Positions 42,645 to 51,710 of a DNA stretch of 64,000 bases are shown one piece after another. The notes beneath the pieces are model-generated. The model ran no database searches. It saw nothing but the letters and a program-made list of their open reading frames with translations, and had not been told where the DNA came from. Numbering within the stretch: position 1 is the stretch's first letter; every line of letters begins with the position of its first letter. The position numbers and the translations under genes were made by a program. Origin of the DNA: Neisseriaceae bacterium JH1-16 (GTDB taxonomy: Bacteria; Pseudomonadota; Gammaproteobacteria; Burkholderiales; Chromobacteriaceae); assembly GCA_025989215.1 (NCBI GenBank), contig JAPDNP010000009.1, positions 124,001-188,000 of the forward strand, written 5' to 3'.

Positions 42645-42670
42645 GCCCGGGCCTGTCCCGGGCTTTTTTT
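42645..42670 (+). terminator. Intrinsic terminator after MHS transporter
   Basis: GCCCGGG, 5-base loop, CCCGGGC and seven T, 37 bases after the stop codon. Confidence 0.92.
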
Positions 42671-42719
42671 GTCGTCGGGTGACTAGACTGAAACGACATG
42701 TCCACCTGGAGGCGGCCAC

Positions 42720-43268
42720 ATGAAACACAAACGCTGGCGCTGGCTGATACTACTCGCCGTCGTGCTGGCGGCACTGTTCTGGCTGCCGCTGCCCTGGCTC
42801 ACCGGCACCCGCATCGACAACACGGTTGAGATCGCCCGCCCCGACGTAGCGGTATACGACTACGTGACCACGCCGGCCAACTGGCCGCACTGGCACCCAT
42901 CCTCGCTGGCGGTGCACGGCGCCACCGACCACCCGCTACAACTCGGCGAGAGCGTCACCGAGGACTACCAGGTCGCCGGCCGGCGCGGCCAGGTGGTCTG
43001 GACCGTCACCCAGCGCGAGCGACCGCGGCACTGGGTCATCGCCGGCAAGATCAAGGGGCGGCAGGCCGGCACCGTCAGCTATACGCTGACGCCGACCGCT
43101 GGCGGCACCCACTTCGAGCGGGTGTTCGTCTACGGCATGGCGCCGACGCCGTTCTATGCGCTACTCAATCAGCTGATACTGCGGCAGCGCATCGAAGCGG
43201 AGTCGACCGAAGCGGTACGCCGGCTGAAGACCGTGCTAGAAGCTACCCCACCCGTCGCCGCCCCCTAG
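42720..43268 (+). CDS. Membrane-anchored SRPBCC-family protein
   Basis: 182 residues. One N-terminal membrane helix (WLILLAVVLAALFWLPLPWL) is followed by a START/Bet v 1-like (polyketide cyclase/dehydrase) domain with IARPDVAVYDYVTTPANWPHW and GTVSYTLTPTAGGTHFERV. Such domains bind hydrophobic ligands; role unknown. Monocistronic, between a terminator and an IS remnant. Confidence 0.8.
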   Translation: MKHKRWRWLILLAVVLAALFWLPLPWLTGTRIDNTVEIARPDVAVYDYVTTPANWPHWHPSSLAVHGATDHPLQLGESVTEDYQVAGRRGQVVWTVTQRERPRHWVIAGKIKGRQAGTVSYTLTPTAGGTHFERVFVYGMAPTPFYALLNQLILRQRIEAESTEAVRRLKTVLEATPPVAAP

Positions 43269-43355
43269 CCTCCGGGCTGTGTGATCTAGGCTTCTTACAT
43301 GCAAGTAAATTACTGTCTAGCAAGTTTTACTAAAATGGACAAAACTCTCCGTGGG

Positions 43356-43791
43356 TGGACTGTCCCTAGAACCGTAGACACTCCCGCCCCTCACGCCGAG
43401 GCCCGCTCAAAGGCCTCGGGACTGATGCCGCCAAGATGATTATGGCGGCGGGTGCGGTTGTAAGCGGATGCGCTCTTTCTTCTTTTAGGATGTCGCGCTC
43501 TTCCTCGGTGCGACGGAGTTGGGCGCGCAGCCGCAGGATTTCGCTTTTGGCCTCAATCAGCTCGGTGGCTTGTTTCTCGGTATTGTCAGGGGTAACTGCT
43601 TTTACCCACTTGTACAGGCTGTGGCTGGAGACGCCGAGCCGGGCAGCCACTTCGGCGACGGAATAACCGCGCTCAGTGACCTGTTTGACGGCTTCGTCCT
43701 TGAATTCGGGTGAAAAACGCTGGGCACTCATAGACTTCCAATTATGCTAAAATCATAATTCGGAATTGTCTACCGTTGTCGGGGCAGTCCA
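43356..43791. mobile_element. Internally deleted IS3-family insertion sequence
   Basis: The ends TGGACTGTCCCTAGAACCG (43356 on) and, inverted, TGGACTGCCCCGACAACGG (ending 43791) give 25-bp terminal inverted repeats with five mismatches. Inside are orfA and only the last codons of orfB (reading HLGGISPEAFERASA, stop at 43391), so about 0.8 kb of transposase is missing. No target duplication is obvious. It separates the GC-rich left part from the metal-resistance zone. Confidence 0.85.
43366..43731 (-). pseudogene. IS3-family transposase OrfA fused to remnant of OrfB
   Basis: The N-terminal part is a normal OrfA with helix-turn-helix (YSVAEVAARLGVSSHSLYKW) and leucine-zipper region (EILRLRAQLRRTEEERDILK). 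After the AAAAGAA slippage region it runs out of frame into the last codons of orfB. The catalytic DDE domain is deleted, so it cannot transpose by itself; OrfA might still bind the ends. Confidence 0.85.
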
Positions 43792-43938
43792 TAAAGAGCC
43801 GTTTGGAGTCTACAGAAGCCGTGGCGATTCACAGCCGGGCCTCAGGGGGGGCATCGCTACCTTCGCCTGAATGTTTCGCTGATTTACCCACGTCGAGAGC
43901 GCTTCGCCGCTCATTTTTTCTCTCGCTGCGCTGGCTCG

Positions 43939-45195
43939 TCAGTCGTCTGGTTTGATGTGGTGACACACCCCAAGCAGCGTGAGGTCGTAGCTAATCTTGA
44001 GCAGACCACAGATGACCAGCGGGGCCCCTGCCCAGCCAAGGGTTAGGAGCGCGCCAGCCAACGTGGGGCCGAGGGCCGCCGCCAGGCTGCGCGGGACCGC
44101 CGTAAAGCTTGCCGCCGCTGGACGCTCCGATGGCGTGACGACGGCCATCACGTAGGCGGTGCGGGTCGGTACGTCCATTTGCGACAGCGCGCTGCGGATC
44201 AGCAGTAGCGTCAACGTCAATGGCAAAGAGTGGGTGAACGCTGCCGCGATCAGGCAGAGGCTCGACGGGATGTGGGTGAACACCATCGTGTTCAGCAAGC
44301 CGATCTTGCGCGCCAACGGGACCGCAGCAAGCTGGGAGCCCGCACTCAACAGTCCGGCACAGAAAAAGAACTGACCGGCGCTGCCAAGGGAAAGACCGAA
44401 GCGTTGCATCAGCCACAGGGACAGCAAGGAGTTCACCACCAAGCCGCCGGCAAACGCATCCACGCTGAAGAGCAACGCAAGGCGGGTCACGATCCGGCGC
44501 GACGGGCCAAGCGGCATGCTGGGGGCGCTGCTGTGCACGGACGGCTCGGGCAGCCGTTGGTAGAGCAGCCAGAGGATGACGCCGGTCAGTGCGTGGACGA
44601 CGAACATGACGCGCATGGCGGCGAGTGGCGACATGCCGGTATGCGACGTCAGCCAGTGGGGCAACGCCGCGGTCAACGCGCCGACGGCCGCGGAGAGTGC
44701 CCCGATCAAGCTGTAGCGCGCGAACACAGCGGTGCGCGCATCGGCTGCAGCCGACTCGGCCAACCGTGCCTGCTCGAGCGGCAGGAACAGGCTGACATCG
44801 CCCGAGCTCGGGTTGAGCGTGCCGACGAACGCCACGATCAGCAGCGGCCACAGTGATGAGAGTCCGGCAAACCCCAGGCCAGTGGCGGCCATCAGCCCGG
44901 CCGCAAAGACCAGCAGACGTCGTTGGGGATAGCGATTGCCGAGCAGGCCGACCGCGATGGTCGCCAGCGCCGAGCCGATCAGCGTCGTACTGCTGACCAC
45001 CCCCACTTCCAGCCCACCGAAACCGAGCGCGAGCAGGTAAGCCGGCAGCAGCACGGCGATAAAGCCGTCACAGAAACCGCGTAAGCCGCGGCCGACGAGC
45101 AGGAATCCGGCACTGGGGTCGACCCCGGTCGGCAGGAGCAAGCGCGACAAGCGACCGCCAGGGGAAATCCGGTCGGCGCCCTCCGGAGTGCGCAT
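43939..45195 (-). CDS. MFS transporter of the chromate-resistance operon
   Basis: 418 residues with about 12 membrane helices and MFS loop signatures (GLLGNRYPQRRLLVF). GGAGAAAGCG precedes the ATG. It is the last gene of the run chrB-chrA-chrC-hypothetical-MFS on the minus strand, with a 16-base gap before it. A role in chromate or oxidative stress defence is inferred from position only; sugar or drug export cannot be excluded. Confidence 0.85.
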   Translation of the reverse strand: MRTPEGADRISPGGRLSRLLLPTGVDPSAGFLLVGRGLRGFCDGFIAVLLPAYLLALGFGGLEVGVVSSTTLIGSALATIAVGLLGNRYPQRRLLVFAAGLMAATGLGFAGLSSLWPLLIVAFVGTLNPSSGDVSLFLPLEQARLAESAAADARTAVFARYSLIGALSAAVGALTAALPHWLTSHTGMSPLAAMRVMFVVHALTGVILWLLYQRLPEPSVHSSAPSMPLGPSRRIVTRLALLFSVDAFAGGLVVNSLLSLWLMQRFGLSLGSAGQFFFCAGLLSAGSQLAAVPLARKIGLLNTMVFTHIPSSLCLIAAAFTHSLPLTLTLLLIRSALSQMDVPTRTAYVMAVVTPSERPAAASFTAVPRSLAAALGPTLAGALLTLGWAGAPLVICGLLKISYDLTLLGVCHHIKPDD

Positions 45196-45211
45196 CGCTT
45201 TCTCCTTACGC

Positions 45212-45589
45212 TTACTTAGACGAGCGTTTGGGGTCGGGCGACTCCACGATCACGTCGATCAGCGCCATGCCGTTCATCTGGAAGACCAGTCCCTTGCCTC
45301 CCCGCACGACTTCCGCACAGTCGTCCGGTGCACCGGTCGGCACGCTCAGGCACATCTGATTGCCGTGGATCGCCCAGTGCCCCTGCTTGGCGCGGCCCAT
45401 TTCTTCCGCGTCGATGTTCCCGTTCGGCTTGAGGTAATAGCTCCAGTGGTGGCCATCGGTGACGACCTTGCCGACGAGGGTTTTATGGATCTCGGCACCC
45501 GAGAGCACTTTGCTGTGTGGCGCGTGGGTGGCCAGCACTGAGCCGGAGACCAGCACGAGGCCGATCAGCGCCAATGCCCACTTAGCCAC
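45212..45589 (-). CDS. Secreted hypothetical protein in chromate operon
   Basis: 125 residues with a signal peptide (WALALIGLVLVSGSVLA). The mature part (LSGAEIHKTLVGKVVTDGHHWSY and MGRAKQGHWAIHGNQMCLSV) looks like a small beta-rich periplasmic domain with paired Cys. Its start overlaps the end of chrC by 8 bases, so it is translationally coupled. Family not recognised. Confidence 0.75.
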   Translation of the reverse strand: MAKWALALIGLVLVSGSVLATHAPHSKVLSGAEIHKTLVGKVVTDGHHWSYYLKPNGNIDAEEMGRAKQGHWAIHGNQMCLSVPTGAPDDCAEVVRGGKGLVFQMNGMALIDVIVESPDPKRSSK

Positions 45590-46181
45590 GCTGGCTCACC
45601 TCGCTGAACCGCTGCTGGACAGCCGTCCAGTTCACGTTGCGCATGAAGGCGTCGACATAGGCCCCGGCCTTCGCACCATAGTCCATGTGATAGGCGTGCT
45701 CGTACATATCGAGCACCAGGATCGGTGTAGCGCCAGCCAGCGTGTGGCAATGGTCGGAGGCCCACTGATTCACCAGCTTGCGATCCCGCGCCGACCAGGT
45801 CAGCAGCACCCAGCCCGAACCGCCACCGAGCGCCTTGCCCATCGCGATGAACTCGGCCTGCCAGCGATCCAGCGAACCGAAATCGCGTTCGATGGCAGCC
45901 AGCAATTCGCCATTGGGTTGGCCACCCGTACCACCGAGGCTGGCGAAGTACAGCTCGTGCAGGATCATCGAATTGGCCGCGATCAGTTCCTCGCGCTTCA
46001 GGCCATTGAGTTCGAAGCCCGGCACGGTGGCGAAGTCGAGGCCCTGCAGCTGGTCGGTGATCGCGTTCAAGCGTTTCACAGCCCCGCTGTAGTTGTTCTC
46101 GTGGTGACTGAGGATCAGCGACTCGGACAGGCCGATCAGGGTGACCGGATCGAACGGCAGTGCCTGGATGTCGAAGGCCAT
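45582..46181 (-). CDS. chrC: Iron superoxide dismutase, ChrC type
   Basis: 199 residues of the Fe/Mn superoxide dismutase family, which removes superoxide produced during chromate reduction. Metal-site segments are LSHHENNYSGAVKRL, LHELYFASLGG and DMYEHAYHMDYG. It starts at 46181, nine bases after chrA, exactly as chrC of Cupriavidus metallidurans follows chrA. The open frame extends upstream into chrA without meaning. Confidence 0.88.
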   Translation of the reverse strand: MAFDIQALPFDPVTLIGLSESLILSHHENNYSGAVKRLNAITDQLQGLDFATVPGFELNGLKREELIAANSMILHELYFASLGGTGGQPNGELLAAIERDFGSLDRWQAEFIAMGKALGGGSGWVLLTWSARDRKLVNQWASDHCHTLAGATPILVLDMYEHAYHMDYGAKAGAYVDAFMRNVNWTAVQQRFSEVSQRG

Positions 46182-46189
46182 GGTGTACC

Positions 46190-47554
46190 TCACAGCAACA
46201 GGGTTTTGATGAGTAGACCGACAACGGCGCATGCCGCGATGACCTGGATAACGTTGCGCTTGAAACGGAACAGTGCGACGGCCGCCGCCAGAGCGATCAG
46301 TGCCGATGGCCAGTCGAACGCGCCGGCAAAACCTTTCGGCCACAGCACGTGATAGCCGAAGAACAATGCCAGGTTCAGGATCACGCCGACCACCGCCGCG
46401 GTGATCGCGGTCAGCGGGCCGGTGAACTTCAGGTCGTTGTGGGTCGCCTCGACCAGCGGGCCACCGGCGAGGATGAACACGAACGAAGGCAGGAAGGTGA
46501 ACCAAGTCACCAGGGTGGCCGCCAGTGCCCCGGCCAGGAATAGCATGTCCGGTCCAAACACGCCTTTGACGTAACCGCCGACGAAGCCGACGAAGGTCAC
46601 CACCATGATCAGTGGGCCGGGCGTGGTTTCACCGAGCGCCAGCCCGTCGATCATCTGTGTCGGTGTCAGCCAACCGTAGTGGCCGACCGCGCCCTGGTAG
46701 ACGTAGGGCAACACCGCGTAGGCCCCGCCGAAGGTCAACAATGCGGCCTTGGTGAAGAACCAGCCCATTTGCGTCAGCATGCCCTGCCAGCCGAACAATG
46801 CGGTCAGCAGCCCCATCGGCGCCAGCCACAGAGCGGTGCCGACTACGGCGATGCGAATCAGGTGCCCCCAGCTGAAGCGCGCGTGCGCCGGCGTTGGGGT
46901 GTCGTCATCGATCAGCGCCGGGCCGTAACTGTCCTTGGCTTTGCCATGTCCCCCACCCGTCTTGAACTGCTCCGGTGCAATACGACCACCAATAAAGCCG
47001 ATTAGGGCCGCGGCCGCGACGATCAGCGGGAACGGTGCATTCAGCGCAAAGATCGCCACGAACGACGCGGCGGCGATCGCCCACAGCACATTGTGCTTCA
47101 GTGCTCGCGAGCCGATGCGGTGTGCTGCTTGCACCACGATCGCCGTCACGGCCGGTTTGATACCGTAGAACAGCCCCGCCACTAGCGGCACGTCACCGAA
47201 GGCGATGTACAGCCACGACAGGCCGATCAGCACGAACAGCGACGGCAAAACGAACAGTGCACCGGCGACGATGCCACCCCAGGTCCGGTGCATCAGCCAG
47301 CCGATATAGGTCGCCAGCTGCTGCGCCTCGGGCCCCGGCAACACCATGCAGTAGTTGAGCGCGTGCAGGAAACGCTTCTCGCTGATCCAGCGCCGCCGCT
47401 CGACCAGTTCGCTGTGCATGATCGCGATCTGGCCGGCGGGACCACCGAAGCTGATGAAGCCGAGCTTGAGCCAGAAGCGGAACGCTTCCCAGAAACTGAC
47501 GGCGGGTGGGGGCACCAACACATCGATTGCCTTGATCGGTACGGGACTGTTCAT
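46190..47554 (-). CDS. chrA: Chromate efflux transporter
   Basis: 454-residue inner-membrane protein of the long (two-domain) CHR family that exports chromate. Both halves show the family pattern: FRFWLKLGFISFGGPAGQIA with MVLPGPEAQQLATYIGW in the first, and FFTKAALLTFGGAYAVLPYV with GETTPGPLIMVVTFVGF in the second. AGGAACACG precedes the start. It lies between chrB and chrC. Confidence 0.96.
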   Translation of the reverse strand: MNSPVPIKAIDVLVPPPAVSFWEAFRFWLKLGFISFGGPAGQIAIMHSELVERRRWISEKRFLHALNYCMVLPGPEAQQLATYIGWLMHRTWGGIVAGALFVLPSLFVLIGLSWLYIAFGDVPLVAGLFYGIKPAVTAIVVQAAHRIGSRALKHNVLWAIAAASFVAIFALNAPFPLIVAAAALIGFIGGRIAPEQFKTGGGHGKAKDSYGPALIDDDTPTPAHARFSWGHLIRIAVVGTALWLAPMGLLTALFGWQGMLTQMGWFFTKAALLTFGGAYAVLPYVYQGAVGHYGWLTPTQMIDGLALGETTPGPLIMVVTFVGFVGGYVKGVFGPDMLFLAGALAATLVTWFTFLPSFVFILAGGPLVEATHNDLKFTGPLTAITAAVVGVILNLALFFGYHVLWPKGFAGAFDWPSALIALAAAVALFRFKRNVIQVIAACAVVGLLIKTLLL

Positions 47555-47627
47555 CGTGTTCCTACTTGGGAAAGGGCCCGCGGGCCGTCAAAGGCATTGT
47601 CAGGCGCGGAGAAAGCAGCTCGGCGAC

Positions 47628-48590
47628 TCACGTTGCGACAGGTTCTGGGACATGAGCGGCGTACAGGGCATCAAAGACCCGTGCGGCCGCTCGAAGTAAT
47701 TCATCATCATCCTCGTGCTGGCGGTGCAAACCGCTCAGTACCAGCTTCAAGCCGCTGGCCTCCGGCACCGGCACACCGCCCACGTCCAGGAAATGCACCA
47801 TGCCTGCGATGCTGGCGATGGCGGGGTCGCTGTCCAGTCCGAAGCTGGCTGCCAGCACTTCGAAGGTCACCTTGGCCCCGATGTGTGTGAAGCTCGCGCC
47901 ATCGAAGTCAAATCCCAAGGCCGCGGCAGGACAATCGCTTGGCTGAGTCAGCCACAGGATGGTGGCCTGGCGATCGATGAAACGCTGGATTAGCCAGGCC
48001 GATGCCAAGCGGTCGACCCAAGGCCGCCGCCGGGTTGCCCAGGTCTGTTGCTGGAACTCATCGAGCACCAACCGCTTGACCCGGCCAGGAGCCATATGCG
48101 GCTCCCCAGGGGATAAAATCTCGGAGACAGTCGCCTTCAAATCCTCCAGCGCCGTCACCGCTTGCTCATACGCATCACCCGGGAAGAAGTCCGTTTCGGC
48201 GAGCACGTTCAGACCCTTCTGGAAGCGGTTCAGGGTTCGGTTCAGCACCGACGCTTCAGTGGTGGCCAAGACGATGCCCGTCGCTTTTACCGCCTCAATG
48301 AACTGCCCGTACTCGGCACTTCGATCGAACTGATCTTCAAAAAAGCGTTGCTGCTCGGCATCCCGGGCATCCAGCGCGAGTAGATGAGCTACCCCGCCAG
48401 ATTCCGTGATCCCCACACCCACTTCTTCCAGGCGCTGGGCGAGGTCGCGGATATTGGGGAGGAGATAGACGCCATCTCTCAGCACACTTCCGCCCATCCC
48501 CTTGAGGGCGCGCCATGCGCGCAGCCGTGCATTGGCCGGTTGTGTCGGCAAGCTGAGAATGAGTATTATCCAGTCGCGATTCATTTTCAT
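47628..48590 (-). CDS. chrB: Chromate resistance regulator ChrB
   Basis: 320 residues with the ChrB N-terminal domain (LSLPTQPANARLRAWRALKGM) and C-terminal ChrB domain (RRPWVDRLASAWLIQRFID). ChrB senses chromate and controls chrA. The start at 48590 (MKMNRDWIIL) is a choice: the next ATG at 48584 is equally possible and no good ribosome site is visible. Upstream lies a pair of TATGCT direct repeats that would be its operator, shared with a divergent MFS gene. Confidence 0.9.
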   Translation of the reverse strand: MKMNRDWIILILSLPTQPANARLRAWRALKGMGGSVLRDGVYLLPNIRDLAQRLEEVGVGITESGGVAHLLALDARDAEQQRFFEDQFDRSAEYGQFIEAVKATGIVLATTEASVLNRTLNRFQKGLNVLAETDFFPGDAYEQAVTALEDLKATVSEILSPGEPHMAPGRVKRLVLDEFQQQTWATRRRPWVDRLASAWLIQRFIDRQATILWLTQPSDCPAAALGFDFDGASFTHIGAKVTFEVLAASFGLDSDPAIASIAGMVHFLDVGGVPVPEASGLKLVLSGLHRQHEDDDELLRAAARVFDALYAAHVPEPVAT

Positions 48591-48596
48591 GATATA

Positions 48597-48630
48597 TATG
48601 CTACATATTAGAAACGTATGCTGCAAATAA
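48597..48630. promoter_or_regulatory. Candidate ChrB operator: two direct repeats
   Basis: TATGCTACATATTA (48597-48610) and TATGCTGCAAATAA (48617-48630) are direct repeats 20 bases apart, two helical turns. They lie immediately upstream of chrB in the divergent chrB-MFS gap. Binding by ChrB is inference. Confidence 0.6.
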
Positions 48631-48761
48631 TACTGAGCGCTATGTATAAGGACCAATCGGTTGGCTGTTAGCCGCTTCAGTTCACCGCTGCTGTCGTGAG
48701 GCTTGGCTTCAAGGTGTGTCGGCTGGGGGCGTTACCCTATTGCGACTTAGGAGATGTCAGA

Positions 48762-49976
48762 TTGGCCACCATTACGTCCTCCGTGAAGATTCCCCGTACG
48801 GTGTGGATCCTCGGCTACGTCAGCCTGTGCATGGATCTGTCTTCTGAACTAATCCATAGCCTGCTGCCCATCTACATGGTCAGTACCTTGGGGGTCAGTG
48901 CCTTGATGCTGGGGGTGATCGAGGGGATTGCGGAAGCGACCGCGATGATCGTCAAGGTGTTCTCCGGTGCGGTCAGTGACTTCATCCGGCGCCGGAAGGC
49001 ATTACTGTTAATGGGCTACGGACTGGCCGCGGTGACCAAACCGATTTTCCCACTGGCGCATTCAGCAGAGGCAGTGTTCTCCGCGCGCTTCCTCGACCGG
49101 ATCGGCAAGGGGATTCGGGGGGCTCCACGTGATGCTTTGGTGGCGGATGTAGCACCGCCGTCCATCCGCGGAGCCTGCTTCGGCCTGCGGCAGTCGATGG
49201 ATACGGTCGGGGCCTTCCTGGGACCGCTGCTGGCCATCCTGCTGATGTACCTGCTCAGCAGCAATATCCAGCAGGTACTGTGGTTTGCCGTGATTCCCGG
49301 CTTTCTGGCCGTGTTGCTGCTCTGGTTTGGCATTCGGGAGAACTCGATAGCTCCCGCAGCACCCGGTGCGCGCCGGTCCCCGATTCGACGGGATCTGCTG
49401 CGTCGCCTGTCCCCGTCCTACTGGTGCGTCGTGCTGTTGGGGGCGGTTTTTACCCTGACCCGATTCAGCGAAGCGTTCCTAGTGCTGCGTGCCCAAGAAC
49501 TGGGGCTGCCCACCGTATGGATTCCCTTGGTGCTGGTGGTGATGGCGTTGTTCTACTCACTGTCCGCCTATCCGGCTGGATGGCTGTCTGACCGTCTGAG
49601 CCGGTTCGGCTTGCTCGGTTTCAGCCTGGTCTTGCTGATTGGTGCGGACTTGGTGCTGGCCCGGGCGACCACAGAGGCGGCCTTGATGGTAGGTGTGGCG
49701 CTATGGGGCCTGCACATGGGGTTCAGCCAAGGGTTGCTGGCGACGCTCGTGGCCGATACGTCGCCGGTCGAATTCAAAGGGACCGCTTTCGGAGTCTTCA
49801 ACCTAGTCAGTGGCGTAGCGATGCTGTTGGCTAGTGTGATTGCCGGTTGGCTTTGGCAATACCACGGCTCCATGGCGACCTTCACGATTGGTTCTGTGTT
49901 GGCAGCTCTCACGCTGTTCATGCTGATGCTGTTCATGCTGATGCTCTTCAGGCGGAGGATCACCGGTAGCCACTAG
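48762..49976 (+). CDS. MFS transporter divergent from chrB
   Basis: 404 residues from a TTG start at 48762, chosen because TAGGAGA lies 7 bases upstream; a GTG at 48696 has no good site. Twelve helices are expected; the family signature is RFLDRIGKGIRGAPRDALVAD. The C-terminus has a repeated LFMLM. Proteins of this type are often found in metal/metalloid resistance clusters, but the substrate is unknown. It shares the divergent promoter with chrB. Confidence 0.85.
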   Translation: MATITSSVKIPRTVWILGYVSLCMDLSSELIHSLLPIYMVSTLGVSALMLGVIEGIAEATAMIVKVFSGAVSDFIRRRKALLLMGYGLAAVTKPIFPLAHSAEAVFSARFLDRIGKGIRGAPRDALVADVAPPSIRGACFGLRQSMDTVGAFLGPLLAILLMYLLSSNIQQVLWFAVIPGFLAVLLLWFGIRENSIAPAAPGARRSPIRRDLLRRLSPSYWCVVLLGAVFTLTRFSEAFLVLRAQELGLPTVWIPLVLVVMALFYSLSAYPAGWLSDRLSRFGLLGFSLVLLIGADLVLARATTEAALMVGVALWGLHMGFSQGLLATLVADTSPVEFKGTAFGVFNLVSGVAMLLASVIAGWLWQYHGSMATFTIGSVLAALTLFMLMLFMLMLFRRRITGSH

Positions 49977-50464
49977 TTCAGCCGGTTGGCAACGCCACCA
50001 TGGCGCGAACAGGTGCCACGGTGGTTCTGGCTAAAGCTGTATGAACCATTGCGGCACTTGGCTGTAGCCCCTTTCGGCGCTTTTCCGCTACGCGAGTGAG
50101 CCGGGCTGTGCACCGTCCGACCATCTTTGTTGGTATAGGAACCGTGTTCAACTAAGTCTGCTTCGCTGTCTGGGTGTAGCTGTCGTTTTTGGGTGGGGCT
50201 TAGGCAAAGGCAGGCTGGATGGCCAGAGCAGCGAGCAATAACGCGGTGACGAGCTTCATTGGCAGGTGATATTCATGCGGTTGTACATCATCCTGAATAT
50301 ACCTATGGCATTATCGGTGTTCAACGTCACGGAGAAGTCGCAGGGGACACTCTTTGACCGAAATGCAAAGCGGCAAGCCGCAAGAAGGCTTGCCGCTTTA
50401 TTTTCTCGCAGAGGGATCAACCCTGGCTGAGCGACTTCTGCGGTCCTATGTATTCGGGGAGCTA
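49977..50464. other. Intergenic region with bidirectional terminator
   Basis: No gene is seen in 49977-50350. AAAGCGGCAAGCC (50367-50379) and GGCTTGCCGCTTT (50387-50399) then form a strong hairpin with TTTATTTT following, described separately. A frame on the plus strand at 50354-50734 is opposite the glycine-zipper gene and is discarded. Confidence 0.5.
50367..50406. terminator. Bidirectional intrinsic terminator
   Basis: A perfect 13-bp stem with a 7-base loop. On the plus strand it is followed by ATTTTCTC; on the minus strand, which carries the glycine-zipper gene, by GCATTTCGG. It lies 60 bases downstream of that gene. Confidence 0.8.
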
Positions 50465-50803
50465 CTAGCAGCGGCCTTTCTTAGCCTGTCCTGGAGGGCA
50501 GAAGTAACCACGGCCGCGGCCTTGATCATCATCGTCGTCCCATTCCTCGTAACGTGGGTAGTCTCGGCGACGTGGCTCTACATAACGGGTCGGCTCATTG
50601 CGGTTGTCGTAACCAATGGCGGCTCCGACGCTCCCGCCAAGGGCGCCACCGATGACAGCACCATCGCGCCCACCGACGGACTCCCCAACTGCAGCACCGG
50701 CTGCACCACCCAGCGCACCGCCAAGGATCGTTGAACCACTGGCATGGGCTGTGCCTGCTAAGGCGAGCAATAGCGTAACAGGAAGCAAAATTCGAGCATT
50801 CAT
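50465..50803 (-). CDS. Secreted glycine-zipper protein
   Basis: 112 residues with a signal peptide (ILLPVTLLLALAGTAHA). It has a glycine-zipper region of repeated G-x-x-x-G (ILGGALGGAAGAAVGESVGG then GAVIGGALGGSVGAAIGYD), and an acidic/basic tail ending in GYFCPPGQAKKGRC. Such proteins associate with the outer membrane and respond to envelope stress. GGAGAGTCTA precedes the ATG. Confidence 0.88.
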   Translation of the reverse strand: MNARILLPVTLLLALAGTAHASGSTILGGALGGAAGAAVGESVGGRDGAVIGGALGGSVGAAIGYDNRNEPTRYVEPRRRDYPRYEEWDDDDDQGRGRGYFCPPGQAKKGRC

Positions 50804-50991
50804 TAGACTCTCCAGAGTGTTTTATTGTTGATTTAGCGTACTCCTGAATTCCCTTACCGTCAGTGAAGAACTGTTAGCAATTGTTGTTCAACATCTTTAG
50901 TTGGAATAAGGGCCGCGTGGCAATGTGATGGGGGCGAACAAATTCTGAAGTAGATACCGGCTAGAACCTCTTTCGGTTGCGTGCCTAATGA

Positions 50992-51546
50992 TCAAGGATG
51001 CCGACGCAGGCGGCGTAGCAGACCAAGCACGAGTGCCACGCCGACAATCAGTAATAGCGCGGCCTCCTCGTAACGCTTGATGTCGGCAAACAGCCACTGC
51101 AGGGTTTGGCCGAAGATGAAGCCCGCTCCGGCGATCAGTGGCGCCCAGATCGCCGCACCGATCAGGTTGAACAACACGAACCGCCAAGCGGGTACTTCGC
51201 TCATTCCGATCGTGATTGGGCCAACCACGCGAAGTCCATACATGAAGCGCACACCGACGATAACTCCTGCGTGATAGTTCAACAGCCAGCGATTAACTCG
51301 CTGAGCCCCTGGCTGCCACTGCGGGAAGCGTCTCAACAGTGCAGTGCCAAAGCGTCGGCCAAGGAAGAAGAAAGTCTGATCTCCCAGCGTGCCGCCGCAC
51401 ATAGCAATCGCAACGACCAAGGGAAATGACAAATAGCCCTGGTGGGCGGCGAAGCCAGCCAGGATCAAGATGGTTTCGCCCTCGAGAATGGCGCCAACGA
51501 ATACCGCCAAGTAGCCGTACTCGGCAACGAGTTGTGTCAGCGTCAT
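50992..51546 (-). CDS. DedA-family membrane protein
   Basis: 184 residues with 5-6 membrane segments. It has the DedA/SNARE-associated pattern (LAVFVGAILEGETILILAGFAA), and the family's GRF-x-x-x-x-R motif appears as GVRFMYGLRVVGPITIG. DedA proteins move lipid carriers and phospholipids across the inner membrane and contribute to polymyxin and drug tolerance. Second of two DedA genes on this strand; the other lies upstream at 51711. Confidence 0.88.
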   Translation of the reverse strand: MTLTQLVAEYGYLAVFVGAILEGETILILAGFAAHQGYLSFPLVVAIAMCGGTLGDQTFFFLGRRFGTALLRRFPQWQPGAQRVNRWLLNYHAGVIVGVRFMYGLRVVGPITIGMSEVPAWRFVLFNLIGAAIWAPLIAGAGFIFGQTLQWLFADIKRYEEAALLLIVGVALVLGLLRRLRRHP

Positions 51547-51710
51547 GGGTCATCCTCACAAATGTCGAGCAGAGAAGCCCTGAACGAGGGGGATGACAGC
51601 TCAACCAGGCCTCCCCCCCAGGGCAATTGGTGCCTGCATGGGCTAGTCCCGGAGCCATCCCTTGGCAATCGGTAGCCCTTCGCACTCTTGGCATCTCTGG
51701 AGCCGAAGTC

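Noticed and set aside
50354-50734. 126-codon plus-strand frame over the glycine-zipper gene
   Set aside because: The opposite strand has a signal peptide, glycine-zipper pattern and ribosome site; this frame begins in the terminator hairpin.
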